A stretch of DNA of 64,000 nucleotides from Heterostelium album PN500. Lineage: Eukaryota > Evosea > Eumycetozoa > Acytosteliales > Acytosteliaceae. The DNA is taken from positions 434,001-498,000 of the forward strand of contig NW_008805089.1 in the NCBI RefSeq assembly GCF_000004825.1, in the 5' to 3' direction. Positions within the stretch are counted from its first letter, which is position 1. Every line of letters starts with the position of its first letter. A program made the translations under genes and the position numbers. Below the pieces are notes generated by a model, which saw nothing but the letters and a program-made list of their open reading frames with translations, was not told the DNA's origin and made no database searches. Below, one piece after another: positions 33,324 through 46,100 of this stretch.

Positions 33324-35588
33324 ATGTTATCTTCAATAAAATCGAAATCAAATATTAATTTAGTAAAAAAAACATTGTATAATAATATTAGAAATACAAC
33401 AACTTCTGTAACAACAACATCATCATTGTACTCTTCATCTTCATTATTCAACAATCAACAACATAAACATCAACAACAACAACAATCATTTACAACATAT
33501 ATAAACTCTAACAATAATCAATATTCATTATTAAATTCGAAATCAACTACAATTTCAACTTTGTCATCATTATTTAATAAACAAAATTCATGTATCAATA
33601 ATAATAATAATAATAATAACAATAAATACTATTCTACTTCAAACCCACCCGTATGTTATCATTACACAAAAGAAAATCATCATATGATGATCAAAAAAAT
33701 AATATTAACTTTTTTTTTTTTTTAAACTACTAGGATCAAATTTTAAGAAAAGTAGTTACATCAGAACAACAAGCATTATTCGATAGGAATTCATTGTTGT
33801 TAGAACAACTTCAGAATGATTTGCAGGATTTTAGTGCACCCGAAGAGTCGAGACAACAAATCAGAGACGCCATCGAGCAGTTGAAAGATGGTTTGTTTTT
33901 GTTGGTGGTGGTCGGTGAGTTCAACAGTGGAAAGAGTTCATTCTTGAATGCACTGCTTGGAAACACCTATCTCAAGGAGGGTATCACTCCAACCACCTCG
34001 AAGATCAACATTCTAAGGTACGGCGACAAACTAGAGCACCAGCCAGGCAGAAACGACGAACAGGAAATCGTAAAGTTACCGGTCAACTGGCTGCGTGACA
34101 TCTCGCTGGTCGACACTCCCGGAACCAACGCAGTGGTGAAAGGTCACCAGCAGATCACCGAGCATTTCATTCCGCGCTCCGATATGGTGTTGTTTGTTAC
34201 TTCGGTGGATCGCGCCTTCTCAGAGAGCGAGCGTGTCTTCCTCAGCAACATTCGCGCCTGGCGCAAAAAGATCGTTGTCATCCTCTCGAAAGCCGATCTC
34301 ATTGAGCACAATCCCATGTCCGACGCAGCTGCCGACCTCGCCGAGGTAACCAAGTTTGTTCAGGACAATTTCAATACGCTGCTCGGTGTCAGTCCAGTGC
34401 TGTTTCCAGTCAGTTCGAAGCTGGCGCTAAAAGCCAAGCTCACCTCTGCCAAGACTGGCGACCAGCTTGCCAACAGCGAAATCTGGAAATCCAGTAAATT
34501 CGCCGAACTCGAAAAATATATTCTCCACACGTTGGACAGTTCGCAACGCACCAAGTTGAAGTTGCTCAACCCACTCGGTGTCGCCGAGAACATTCTCCAG
34601 CAGTTCCAGGCAGAGTTGGCCGAGCGCTCCAAAGTTTTGTCGGTCGACCAACGCACCCTGAAATACGTCGAGGAACAACTCGATGCCTTTAGAAAAGAGC
34701 TTCAAAAGGATTTGGAATTCCACTTGCAGCGTATCGATAATATCCTACTGAAGATGGAGACGAGAGCCGACGTATTCTTGGACGACAATATCAAGCTCAG
34801 CAACATTCTCGGTTTGTTGCGTTCGGAGGAGTTAAAGTTGAAATTCGAAAAGGAGGTGGTCAGCAGCACATCCCATGAAATCGAAACCAATATCTCTGCA
34901 CTGATCGATTGGATCGTCGAGAAGAACTCCAAACAGTGGCGCGCCATCATGGAGTATATTGACACCCGTTCCAGCTCGCGACTCGAGAAATTCATTGGCA
35001 ATGTAAACCGATCCGGTGACTTCCTCAACACCAGAATGACCCTTTTGAAATCGATTGGTGAAGGAACCTCAGATGCACTCTCCAAATACGATAAAGATAA
35101 AGAATCAACAAAGATTTCACAAGAAGTAAGTTGCTAATAATAATAATATGTTTATTTTGTATTTATAAATATAAACTAATATGTATAATTTATAGATTAG
35201 AAATACTGTATTTAAAACGGCAGCAGTTGAATTGGGAGCAGTTGGTTTGGGTACAATTTTGACAGCTTCACTTTTAGATTTGTCTGGTATTGTTGGTGTT
35301 GGTATTTTAGCAATTAGTGGATTGGCTTTGGTTCCTCTTAAGAAGTCGGCATTGAAAAAGACTGTTCATGCCAAGGTACACGATTTACGTTTCAATCTTT
35401 CCAATTTATTGAAGCATCATTTCGAATCAGAGTTGGAAATTGGCATTCAAAAGATGAAGGATGGAATCAGTCCATTCAGTTCCTACGTACACGCAGAGAA
35501 CGAGAAAATCAATAGTTCACTCAACAAGATTCAAATTTATTCCGCAACAATTTCAAAGTTAAGAGAAGATATCGAGAAACTTAAATAG
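33324..35588 (+). CDS. FZL/bacterial-dynamin-like GTPase, probably mitochondrial
   Basis: Three exons (33324-33650, 33734-35125, 35196-35588), 703 residues. The GTPase motifs are G1 GEFNSGKSS near residue 170, a threonine-containing TPTTSK switch (G2), G3 DTPGTN near 236 and G4 LSKADL near 293. Long helical bundle segments follow. A paired hydrophobic region at about 587-622 (GLGTILTASLLDLSGIVGVG) could insert in a membrane, followed by a terminal coiled coil. This is the arrangement of FZL of plant plastids and bacterial dynamin-like proteins, which fuse or remodel membranes. The first ~110 residues are Ser/Thr/Asn/Lys-rich without acidic residues, a plausible mitochondrial presequence extended by Asn runs. 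Codons in exon 2 are GC-richer than in neighbours. Confidence 0.85.
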
Positions 35589-36014
35589 TTAAATTACAAA
35601 TATATTATAATAATTTTAATTTTTGCGATAAACATAATAATAAATAGCAAATTAGTTTACTTATTCAAAACAAATTTAAAAAATTAAATTATTCAAAGTG
35701 TGCATACAGTTCCTATTGGCAACAAGCCAATTTTCTCTGCTTGTTGCCAATTTTATTTTTTATGCTCTTTTTGGAGATGGCAAACCAAAATATATTAAAA
35801 AGAAAATCAATTGTTTATATAATTAATGTTTGGATTCTTCTTTCTATTTATTCAAACAAATCAATTCAAAGTTATTTATTTTCTTCAAATATTATTATTA
35901 TTATTTATAGCTACAATTGATTGTTGACTATATGATTTTATTTTTTAAATATTTTTAAATTAAATATTATTAGACTTATATTTTTTTAAAATGCATTATT
36001 TTTATTACAAATTT
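35589..36014. other. convergent intergenic region, about 430 bp
   Basis: Lies between the 3' ends of the FZL-like gene and the F-box/LRR gene. It contains the strong hairpin at 35715-35751 and is otherwise AT-rich. Confidence 0.5.
35715..35751. terminator. hairpin between convergent genes
   Basis: ATTGGCAACAAGC and GCTTGTTGCCAAT are perfectly complementary 13-bp arms around an 11-base loop, followed on the plus strand by TTTATTTTT. It stands about 130 bp after the FZL-like stop and 260 bp from the F-box/LRR stop. It is placed to act in 3'-end formation for one or both, though eukaryotic genes do not normally need such a stem. It could also be part of a non-coding RNA. Confidence 0.4.
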
Positions 36015-37496
36015 TTAAACAATTAATCTATTATCACAATTGGAAATCTCTATTATTGAATTACAATTGCTGAGACAATTTAAACTTTTTTGATTTCCGG
36101 AATCTTTTCTGTTGGGTAAGGGTGATCTTGGTGAGCGTGGTGATGGTTGTGGCGATGAAAAAGTGTGAAAAGTGAATGTACCTTGAGTCTCGAGGTTGTG
36201 AAATTCTTTTGATTCAAAGAGTGTAATTAATTCTTGGTAGGAATCAGTGTGTGATACTTTGTTGCGGTTGAGGATGAGTGATGATAGTGTTTTGTTGAGT
36301 TCTATGCCTTTTCCAAACTCTAGGAAAGGCACTGCGTTGAAAGTGTTGGGACAATCCGATATTTCTAGACGCGCCAGTTTCGAGCCGGATTGACCTACAA
36401 AAGTACCGAGCAGAGTCATAGAACTGTCGTCAAGTTTTAAACCAGAGAGATTCAAATGTGTAATGGCTTGATTCTTGTTGTTTATGAGTGCGTTTATCAG
36501 ATGATTAATGAATTCACTGCTGACCTTGTTATACGAGAGATCCAGTGTTTCTATGGAGCTGTTGGTGGCGAGAATATCGGTGAGTTGTTTAAAGTCGGTG
36601 TTGTTTAGATGACAGTTGGAGAGAGAGAGTTGCTTAAGTGTTTGGTTGTTATATACAAAACTGAAATCGGATGTGGTGTTGCTCATATTTCGGATGTTTA
36701 GAGATTTTAACTTGGTGTTGGACTCCATTAAGTTCTTGACGGAATCGAGACTGCTGCAACCAGAGAGATTTAAATTGAGTTCGGTGAGGGTGTTGTTGTC
36801 TCTGAGATAGTTGTTCAGAGTTTTGGCGTCGTCCGGTGAACTAAAGAAAATATTGGAGAGAGTCAACGAGCGGATTCCTTGGCAGTGTTCGAGGAGGTCG
36901 CAAACGGAGAAGAAATGGTCGGTGTGAGCGTTGACCGCGGAGAATGTTCGTAGTGATTTCTTTACTTTGAGGTAGGAGCACAGTTGGCCTAGCACTTTGT
37001 TGTCGCATTTGATGAGATCCAAATGGATGTTTGAGAGACGTTCTACACGGTCCAAGAGGAACAGTGTGGGTTTTGGGTTGGTGAGTGCTTGCCCGGAGAG
37101 AACGATGGTGTCCAACGATTGATAGACATTGGTAATGTAGGTCAAACACTTCTCGGTGACATCGGACTTCATTTTCAGCTGTAGAGTACGTTGAAAAAAG
37201 TTGTTGACATTCAACACGTGACCGCTGATTCTACAGAGAGTACGCCAGTTTTTACAGACCAGAGAGACATTGATAAAAGTATGTGTGAGGATCACATTGT
37301 CGTGAACATAACTGAGAATCTTTTGGACAATGTCATATGGTAGGTGACTTATATTGGTGGAATTTGGATCAAAAATGTACAAAGGAGAATCTTCATCCGA
37401 CGATGTCAAAGATGAAGAACTTGATCTTCTTTTCGAAATTTTATCGGAAGAACTAGTTCTAAAAATTTTTGATATTGAAATTTTCATTATCTTCAT
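36015..37496 (-). CDS. F-box and leucine-rich-repeat protein
   Basis: Intronless, 493 residues. A basic Ser-rich head is followed at residues about 48-88 by an F-box (ISHLPYDIVQKILSYVHDN...VSLVCKNWRTLC). Residues about 115-420 hold ribonuclease-inhibitor-type leucine-rich repeats such as LTELNLNLSGCSSL, LKSLNIRNMSN, LKQLSLSNCHLNN, IETLDLSYNKVSS and ITHLNLSGLKLDD. The C terminus is Ser/Pro-rich (SSPQPSPRSPRSP), likely phosphorylated. It probably acts as a substrate adaptor of an SCF ubiquitin ligase. It is unrelated to the SAP-like tandem family beyond general F-box/LRR design. It is divergent from the RNF213-like gene across a 2.7-kb gap. Confidence 0.85.
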   Translation of the reverse strand: MKIMKISISKIFRTSSSDKISKRRSSSSSLTSSDEDSPLYIFDPNSTNISHLPYDIVQKILSYVHDNVILTHTFINVSLVCKNWRTLCRISGHVLNVNNFFQRTLQLKMKSDVTEKCLTYITNVYQSLDTIVLSGQALTNPKPTLFLLDRVERLSNIHLDLIKCDNKVLGQLCSYLKVKKSLRTFSAVNAHTDHFFSVCDLLEHCQGIRSLTLSNIFFSSPDDAKTLNNYLRDNNTLTELNLNLSGCSSLDSVKNLMESNTKLKSLNIRNMSNTTSDFSFVYNNQTLKQLSLSNCHLNNTDFKQLTDILATNSSIETLDLSYNKVSSEFINHLINALINNKNQAITHLNLSGLKLDDSSMTLLGTFVGQSGSKLARLEISDCPNTFNAVPFLEFGKGIELNKTLSSLILNRNKVSHTDSYQELITLFESKEFHNLETQGTFTFHTFSSPQPSPRSPRSPLPNRKDSGNQKSLNCLSNCNSIIEISNCDNRLIV

Positions 37497-38339
37497 TTGT
37501 TTTAAAAAAAAAAATAAAGTTTATTAGCTTGGTTATTATTATTTTTTTATTTATTTATAAATTATATATTGTGTTGTGTTGTGAAGTGGATATATATATT
37601 GTTGAAATACCAAGTATTAGTTGGAAAGGTGGAAGGGTGTTGGTTGAAAAAATTGTAAAAAAATGATCAACAGTCTTTATATTTTATGAATATTTATTTT
37701 TAATTATTTATTGTGCGTATATATTGAAAAAGTAAACATATATTATTATTTACAAAATGATGATTGAATTGTAGTTGTTTTACTTTTGTTGTTGTATTAA
37801 ATTCTTGATGACTTGGGTGGTGATGGCTTTTGTTATAAAAAAATAAAATAAAAATAAAAAATAACAAATAAAAATACATTATTATTATTATTGGTGGTGG
37901 TTTGTTTTTACTCTCTACATCTACTACATCTAACTACATTTACTGAATTCTGCTTCTTTATACTATGGTGTGGTGGTAAGTTGATGGTGGACTGTGTCAT
38001 GACACAGGAGATTGTACTTGGTGATACATATCATTATGTGGGTACGCAGAATGACAATAATAAAAAAGGTTGAATTTGGTTATTATAGCAATAACAATGA
38101 TTGACTAGCAAATCTAAAAACTAAACCAACACACAAAATAAACAAACAACCACAACAACAAGCATTTGACTTGGGTTATTAAAAAAATGAAAAAAAGTCT
38201 CTCTTTTTGTTTTGATTTAATGGGTGATCTAACAACATGACCAATTCAAGCAAAAAACTGATATGTCTAATTTTATATTTTTTACTTCGATCTGTTATAA
38301 ACCACACATGTGTTGTGAAAGATTGAATAATGTTGTTGG

Positions 38340-38349
38340 TTTCGCGGGA
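38340..38349 (+). promoter_or_regulatory. E2F-like site TTTCGCGGGA
   Basis: TTTCGCGGGA matches the E2F consensus core and is one of very few CG-rich words in this AT-rich region. It lies about 845 bp upstream of the F-box/LRR gene and 1.85 kb upstream of the RNF213-like gene. Function is unproven. Confidence 0.3.
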
Positions 38350-38707
38350 CTTTTGAAATATCGTGAGGTTTAAAAAACAACCATATTTTTATATCTTAAC
38401 TTCACAAGTGTTTTATGATCAACAAATGGGTTGCTATTGTTTTAAGGAGAAGAAAATAAAAGAAAAAAAGGGAAGATCTGTTGTTTTTTGTTCTTTGAAT
38501 CTATGGATTGAAACAAAAATTAATTTTTTTGTTATTATGCTTACTTGTCTTTTTTTTTTTTTTTTGAAAGTGTTGTGTTTCCGTTCGACTGTAGTGATTC
38601 GATTGATTAGCAATGAGTGGGTGGTGAGTGTATGTTTGTTTTAACAATTGTCAAAAATTTTGGTTGATTGAATGTATGTAGATCAAACTTTAAAAATGAT
38701 GATTGTA

Positions 38708-38744
38708 GGGGGTGGGTTAGGTTGAAGGTGGTAATGGGGGAGGG
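38708..38744 (+). other. G-rich block, possible quadruplex
   Basis: A 37-base run begins GGGGGTGGGTTAGG and ends ATGGGGGAGGG, with GG pairs between, and contains no C. It has four runs of three or more G, plus three GG pairs. It could form a G-quadruplex, or act as a cluster of G-box sites like those bound by the dictyostelid factor GBF. Both are inference. Confidence 0.35.
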
Positions 38745-39626
38745 ATATTTACACCTATAATTACACTTTTACAATTTTCAAGTAATAAATAAATATATAA
38801 ATAAATATGTATCTGAAGATCAATGTATTTTTTTTCTAACAAATACAACTCCAATGATTGGTTGAACGACGTTTCAATTTAAATGAATGATGAAGTTTGT
38901 GTTTTGTGGTTATGAGCAAATGCCCACATTTTACTTACAAATTATTTATAGAAATTATTATTTTTTTTGGTGATGGTTTAGTTTGATTTGATTGATTTAA
39001 AAATTCTAATTTGCAAAGATAACAAACAAACACACGGTTAAATTGTTGTTATTTTTAGTTTAAATTTAAAAGAAAACAACACTTGATAATCGTTTTATTG
39101 TTATTGTTGATGTAATTCTACTTGTTGTTAATTTATTAATTATTATTATTAATGTTATTTTGTTAAATAATTTGCTGTTGTTGGGCTTATTTCGTATTTA
39201 ATATGGTTGTTCAAAAGACAACCAAACATATTATTTTTTGATTTTATTAATTTTTTTCGTTCAATTTATTATTTTTTTATTTTTTTGCTTATCTCATAGG
39301 TCCATAACCTCATAATTACATTTGTTTTTTGTTTTTTGATATTTTTTTGATCAGTGCGCCCAAAGTCAGAAAAAATAAAACCAAAATAGGGGAATTTTTC
39401 AGTACCCCCAGTAAAATCACAAAACACCACATCAACAAAAGGATTTTATTGATTTTTTTGATCCTTGCCAACATCAACAAAAAAATAACATAAAATGAAA
39501 AATGAAAAAAAATGAAAAATGAAGAAAATCTTTTTTTGATCAAAGTCGGTTCCGCAAATGATCAAGAAAATCATTTAGGTTTAAATTTCACTAAAATTAG
39601 AATACACACTATATTTAGTTTATGCT

Positions 39627-39652
39627 ATTTGTGGAGACACCCTACCACAAAT
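39627..39652. repeat. short perfect inverted repeat
   Basis: ATTTGTGG and CCACAAAT, 8-bp arms around the 10-base loop AGACACCCTA, in the promoter-side part of the 2.7-kb region. It could be a hairpin or a dimeric protein site. Confidence 0.5.
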
Positions 39653-40189
39653 CCCTCATTTGATCAAAAAATCAATTCTATGTTTTGTTTTTAAATCGGT
39701 ATTACCGTTTTGCAAAAAGTTTTTTCACAACCAAAAATAGGATAAAAAATTGATAAAAAATCAAACATGCATATGAAATTATAATATCTAACAAAAATAA
39801 TTATTTTATCTAAACATATTTTTTTAAAGATTTTACTAATTAATAAATTGTAGAAATTCTAAAAAAATAATAATAAATTTCGATATCAAGTTACTTTGAC
39901 CAATAATAGTTAATTAATATAGTTAAAAGAAACATCTGTCTAATAAATGAAGAATAAAGCGGATAAATAATACTTTAAACAATGAGTTTAAACTCTTAAG
40001 TGAAGTTTTAAGTTTCGACTTTGAGTTTTAATTTCACCCAATTTTTTATTTTTTTGTAAAAATAATTATATTTTTGGTCAATCAAAAAAAAAATCTAATA
40101 TTTTCATTTATTTTATTGTTTGTTATTATATTGTAATACGTAGTTTTGATATTATATTATATTTTTAGTTATTATAAGTATATGTAATC

Positions 40190-43100
40190 ATGGGAAAAAC
40201 ACTTCCAAATGATTACGTTATAGAAAGCTTGTTCTTTGGTGAATTGGAATACCCAAAGGTCAGTGATTCCGTGTGTATCAATGTTCACTTTGACTTTCAA
40301 CAGAAACATATTCTGCTCACTGACCACCACAGAGCTATTCAATTCGATCTAAATGATCTTGAAATAAGGTATGAATATGACTTTATTAATATAAATCATA
40401 CTATTATCATTGATTAATTAATTGATAACTTGGCCAATTCCCAGTTATGAAAACCTTGACAAGTACTCATATCTAAGTTTTGAGAGCAAAAAAAAAGTTC
40501 TGCCTTTTCTCTTGGAGAGGGGAAAACCAATGGAGAGATTCTCTGATTTGGATTTCACAAAGTTTCAACATGGAGAGGTGACTCTGATCTCGAGAACAGG
40601 CCGACAGGAAGATATAAAAAGCATGTGCACTATACTCGAAAACAATAAATACAAGTGTCACAAAATAATGAAAGAGAAGGGAAAGGACGGCGAGAAAGCA
40701 TCAAGTAAATCTCTCTTATCCAAATTTGCTTCCAAGGTTTCCTCAGCGGCATCAACTATTGGTAACTTTGTTGGTATTACAAGCAACAAAGAGTCGACAT
40801 CTTTGGTCAAGATTATCAATGAGTATCTGAATGCTGTTTCAGTGAACAACAAAGAGGTAATTCATTGGGAAGAAAGAATCCTTAGCTCAGAGCTTCCAAA
40901 GAGTGAAGGGGTCGATACTGTTATCCTCAAACAATTGACAGACTCATCCCAGAAGGTGTGGCATTTGCAATTCTATCTCCTAATGAAATACACAACGTAT
41001 GTCCATTCTCCATTTATTTTAAACCAGTTAGCTTTCTTTTCACTTACATCTTTCTGTATTACTATTATCTAGATTGATAAAAGATGTTCCAGAGAAATCA
41101 GATCTATTCCAATCTATCTTAAAGAGTAGAGGTTCATCTGAACCCAACATTAGAAATGAAAAGCTAAAGGATATCTATTACCAGTTTTTGTGTCAGGAGT
41201 TAGACCATAGAGTATCGGATGAATCAATGAAGAGTATTATTGTCTATTTGACTTGTGAATTCTTTAATATTCACGATCTAAACGGTGCTGACAATCATAG
41301 ATTCAAAGAGATTTTCCAAATGCTGATGGTTCATCTGGATCGATATCCAGACTGTAAATCGAAGCTTCATCTTCCATACTCGAGACTCAGAGACAACACT
41401 GCATTCTTAAACCTCTACTCTATTCAATATAAATTGTTTTCAGTAAACGATGTAAGTTATTTAATATTAAAGATTACTCATTCAGATGATTCAAATAATA
41501 TTTATCTTCTACTAAAACAACAATGTTTATTTGAAAATCAAAAAATTAGGTAGAGGATTTCAAAGAGAGATTTGATATATTGCTTTCAATGTTGAAAGTG
41601 AAAAGATCATCCAAATTTGGTGATGCCTGGTACAATTTTATCAAAGATAGTAAGTCTATCAAATCAAATGAATTGAAGTTTAAACTAATCTATATACATA
41701 GATCTAAAGGGTTATTGTTTGACCAAGTTATTATGTCTAAGAGAGATCAGTCCATTACTCAATCCACATTTGGATTCACTCGTTCTATTCACCCTGTTAG
41801 TTAAATTCCCAGATGAATTCGAGAAGATTACCACCAAATACAATACTGACCAGCTCACCAAACTGGGTAATGATATCTATTCCCAAGTCTTTGCCGATAT
41901 CAAGGATAATACCATTGAAAAGTACATGAGATTTATCAAGCATCCGTACTATGGTCCAATGTTCATTGCATTCATAGAGAAGAAAATTGTCATAAAAGAG
42001 AATGATATTATAATTCTACTGGTGGAGAGCAGTCAAGATTATCCCACTCTAGGGATGTTGCAAAGCTATTCTCTTTCCCAGATAGGATTTTCTTCTGCCT
42101 CTAAATTGTCTTATTTCTATCTAATGGTGCCATCCTACAGCTTTACCAAACCTGTAAGTATTTGATATTGATTTATTAAATAGAATAAATGTATTAATTT
42201 TCAATTATATACAGCAAAATACAAACAAATTTTCTCATGTAAAGATTAAAGAAATTGCAGAGGAGGAGTCCAAGTTTGTAAATAAGGTGATCCTCAATCA
42301 ACCAATGTCTCAACAAATATTCAAAAGTTACTTTGAGTTTTGTAATCTTTGTTTCGATAGTAATACAGTCGATGTTACCAAGCTTGATTATGTGACTCAA
42401 GTAATGGGACATGCTTCTATTCCATGTACACTTCCAATCATCTTATATTTCAACTGGGTTTTGTCAAATTATAACTTCAAATCATTATTCACCCAATACA
42501 CTAAGCTAAACAGACTATTGGCTTTCATTGTACCGAATGACTATCCTCATTGGAATCAACAAGTTTTGGAATATAGAGAAAAGAGAGAAATGGTATTGTA
42601 TCTTTAATTAACATTTTAAAAACATTTTGATTAACAATTTTAATGGGTATATTTTTATTAATAGTTGGGAAGAGAAATATATCGCCTCTATGATATGTTC
42701 AATGTCAACTCTGAACAACACACAAGGCTGAAGGAGGATTACAAACAAATTATCACTTTGTTAAATACATATTTCGACCACAAATTGGATTATAGTAAAT
42801 TCGATTCACTTGTGAAGCAGCAGAATACTAAAGTTACTAGATATCATAATCTCTATGAATGTGCCAAGTTGTTGAATCAAGATTTCAATTGCAATTCCAG
42901 AATTAATCATCTCGTGTGTGACTTTAGAATGCTTGATCAGATCTTGCTCAAACTAGAGGAAATACTCAAATCTACCAAACATATTAACAACATTGAATCA
43001 GCGCTGTTCTTGGGTCATTTCCAAAGAGAAACCAACAATCAGTATTTCAAAATCATTTACAAGTATTTCAAAGACAACGGATTCTCAGTGGAGGATATCT

Positions 43101-46100
43101 GTAGCAAGTCAAGACAGCTCATGAAAGATATTGTCGATATGAAACAAGTGGAGATCAATGACATTCTTCAGAGAATCATTTCATTGCGTCAAGTCAATAA
43201 TATCGATGAGATCAAATCTATCTATGATCATTTCTATCCTGGAAAGTTTATGGGTGATATGGTTGGTCATATTCTCAACTATTGGACACGTGTAACTTCT
43301 GTTTTTGGTATCGAAAAGAATCTTGAAATCCTTGAGAGATTCATGCAAATTTCACAACACTACATTACAATTCCCAACTTTAACAACAATCTCAAAGAAA
43401 TCAAGAGTATAATCAAGGTATTCAAGGAGGAAAAGCAAACGAGTGTCTCCGATCGAGACAAATTCTTTAGTGACATGCAAAAGCATTTGGGAGAACTAGA
43501 TTACAACCAGCTGGAAGTGTTTGGTCATATCCCCGTCGAATTGGTAGAGTTCTACTCGCAATTCAAATCGCGTAATGCTTTTGATAGCAAGAATTCAATT
43601 ATCACCAATAATCTTGTGAATGACAGTTTGAACAATGCTCTCCATTCGAAAACCATCTCTGTATATAATTATCTCGAACCATTCATCGTATGCTATCTTA
43701 ACAAAGATAAACCAATCAATCCAAACGGTCCAAATCCTGGAAAATACACAAATCTCAGTGAGTTTTGTCTTGCGGTTTCCAGAGTGATTCCAAAAGACCA
43801 GCGACTCTTACTTGAATGCACCAATAAGCTAGGATCAGTTTGTACCAATTTGCAGAATATTGCTGGATTGTATGCTACTTCCGGTGGTGTACATGGACTT
43901 CAATCCAACATGAAGACGATCGCCAATGTCTCGAAATCTTCACAGTTCATATCTTATACCTCGAAAAACAAAGACAATTTGCCTGGCTGGTCGCTCAAAG
44001 ATGGTCTTACCAACCAGACATTTGGACAGGAAAAGATTGAGGATATGGATCAAGGAATCAAGTTTAATAGTGACAGGACCAAGGGTGAGGAAAACAAAAT
44101 CTCAGAAGAGAACAAAGCAAATATGAAATTGTTCACTTACATGGTGCAGCTATTGAGAGATATCCACAAGCTTCATTGTGAATTGGATGAACTCTATCAT
44201 CATGAATATTTCAATGGTACGGTTAAAATCGATATTCAAAATAATAGTTTAGATAGTTTGGAAAAGTAAGTCAATTTAACTTTTTATTCACCAATTATAT
44301 GGTATATTAATTATTTTGTTTTGGTTATTTAGGAAAAAGTCCAAGTTAGTTAGAGATATTAACAATTGGAAAGAATCAATCAATAAGTTACCATATGAGC
44401 TTTGGTTACTTCGATCACATGGATTATCTTCATTGATTTACAAGTTTAATGATTATAAAACGAATTTGAAAGAAACAGAAGTACATATTGGAGAATTATC
44501 TAGAATATTGATTCCCTATATCAAATATTCATTCCCATCCATCACCGAAGTGAATCTCTTAACATTGATGAGAGACAATCCAATGCTTTTCGAAGAGAAA
44601 CCAATGCCAAACTACCAACAATTCTTTGACAATCTAATTAAACTCATTAGGATATCCAAACCAAATGTATTCAGAATGGTTGATAGTGAAGAAAAAGAAC
44701 CATACTTGTTGACTGGAATTGAGAGAAGCGATGTATTGAATGTTATTACACAGTTAAATAACTTTAGGATTCCTCATCCATCTCAGGTGTTTTATGCTGA
44801 AAAATTTGAAGTCGATCACAAGTATTTCTTTGATATTTCAGAGAGATTTCAAGGATCCGTTCTTTTCCTCATTGGAATACCAGATGACAAAAAGATTCTC
44901 ATTGATTGGCTTTCCAAACACCATTGTCAACAAACCAGATCTCAACTCAACAGAGTCTATATCATTTCTCTTAGCTTGAGTGATGGTCATGGATTGTTCT
45001 ACCATCCATTGACAAACCACTATGATTCACAATTGAAAGATTCATGGTCGAACATCAAATCTGAATGGACTAAATCAAAGTCAATCAATTCTTTGAATTT
45101 GGTTTTCGGAGCTAGTGGAACTGGTAAATCATACTACATCAAAGATCTTAAACAACAATATATCCTACCTGAAAACAGGGGAATACAATGTTCAAAGACA
45201 ATATCTATTCGACCTGGATTCGAACCGAAATCACTCATCGATATTCTTCTATCAGTTCCAAAAAATGTCAAATTCCTCATTCACTTTAATGTTTCACCAT
45301 ATACCGATTTCAACAGTTTCGATCGATTCATCTATCCTCTGATAACCTATGGATTCATCATTGGAAATCAAGTCGGTGAAGTATATCATGTTCCAGAGTC
45401 AATTAAATTGGATATCTATATTGAATTGGGTGATCCTTTGAAAGAATCGAATTTCAAAGATCGAGCAGACTACCCGAAACAATCGATTTCCTACATTTAC
45501 AAACTGTCGGATATCAAGAGTTATGACACAGCAAGATGGTTGACAACAGACAAAGTGGAAGAGAAATGTTTCAAAGCTGCTGATACTCATGATATCAATA
45601 GCTATTTGAACCACATCACTCAAGTAGTCAGAGTAAAGGAGCCAGACTATAATGTAAAATTCCAGAGCAAGTATCAAGTGACCAATTTCCTTAGATCCGT
45701 TCTCGATCGTCTGGATTTCTTGGATAACTATAAAGTACTATACAAATTTTTAAGTCAATTTAGTAATCCTGAATCGATGTTAATGTTATCACCAGAAGAT
45801 CTCTATCGTATTTTCGTATGGGAATCATACAAGCTATCCGATCCTCTGTATTCATCCAATAAGAACGTTCAAAAGAAACCTCCATTGATTTCAACCCGTT
45901 ATGTTGAGCAACTACCGCCTGAACCAGATTCTTGTCCAGTGATTGCTCAGATTGGGTTCGTCGACTTCTCAGAGAAAAAATCGGTTTTAGAAGGAAAGGT
46001 AGCTTCTCTTATCACAAAGGAGAAAGCATTGGCCGATCCAATGTCTTTTAAGGCATCGGTTTGCACAACATTTGGAATTGCTTCGAGAACCTATCTCATC

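Larger units (their letters stand above)
37497..40189. other. long non-coding region, 2.7 kb
   Basis: The longest gene-free stretch in the window, between divergent F-box/LRR and RNF213-like genes. Frames of 60-90 codons at 37891, 38363 and 39316 have unnatural composition and are not called. Contents: GGTGG-type G-rich boxes at 37890-38000; an E2F-like TTTCGCGGGA at 38340-38349; the G-rich block at 38708; several T-run-GATC words at 39349, 39460 and 39537; and a hairpin at 39627-39652. It probably holds promoters of both genes and possibly a non-coding RNA. Confidence 0.5.

Noticed and set aside
38363-38644. 93-residue frame in the 2.7-kb gap, and the similar one at 37891
   Set aside because: Lys/Phe/Cys-rich, no domain, no splice-consistent neighbours; typical of chance open frames.
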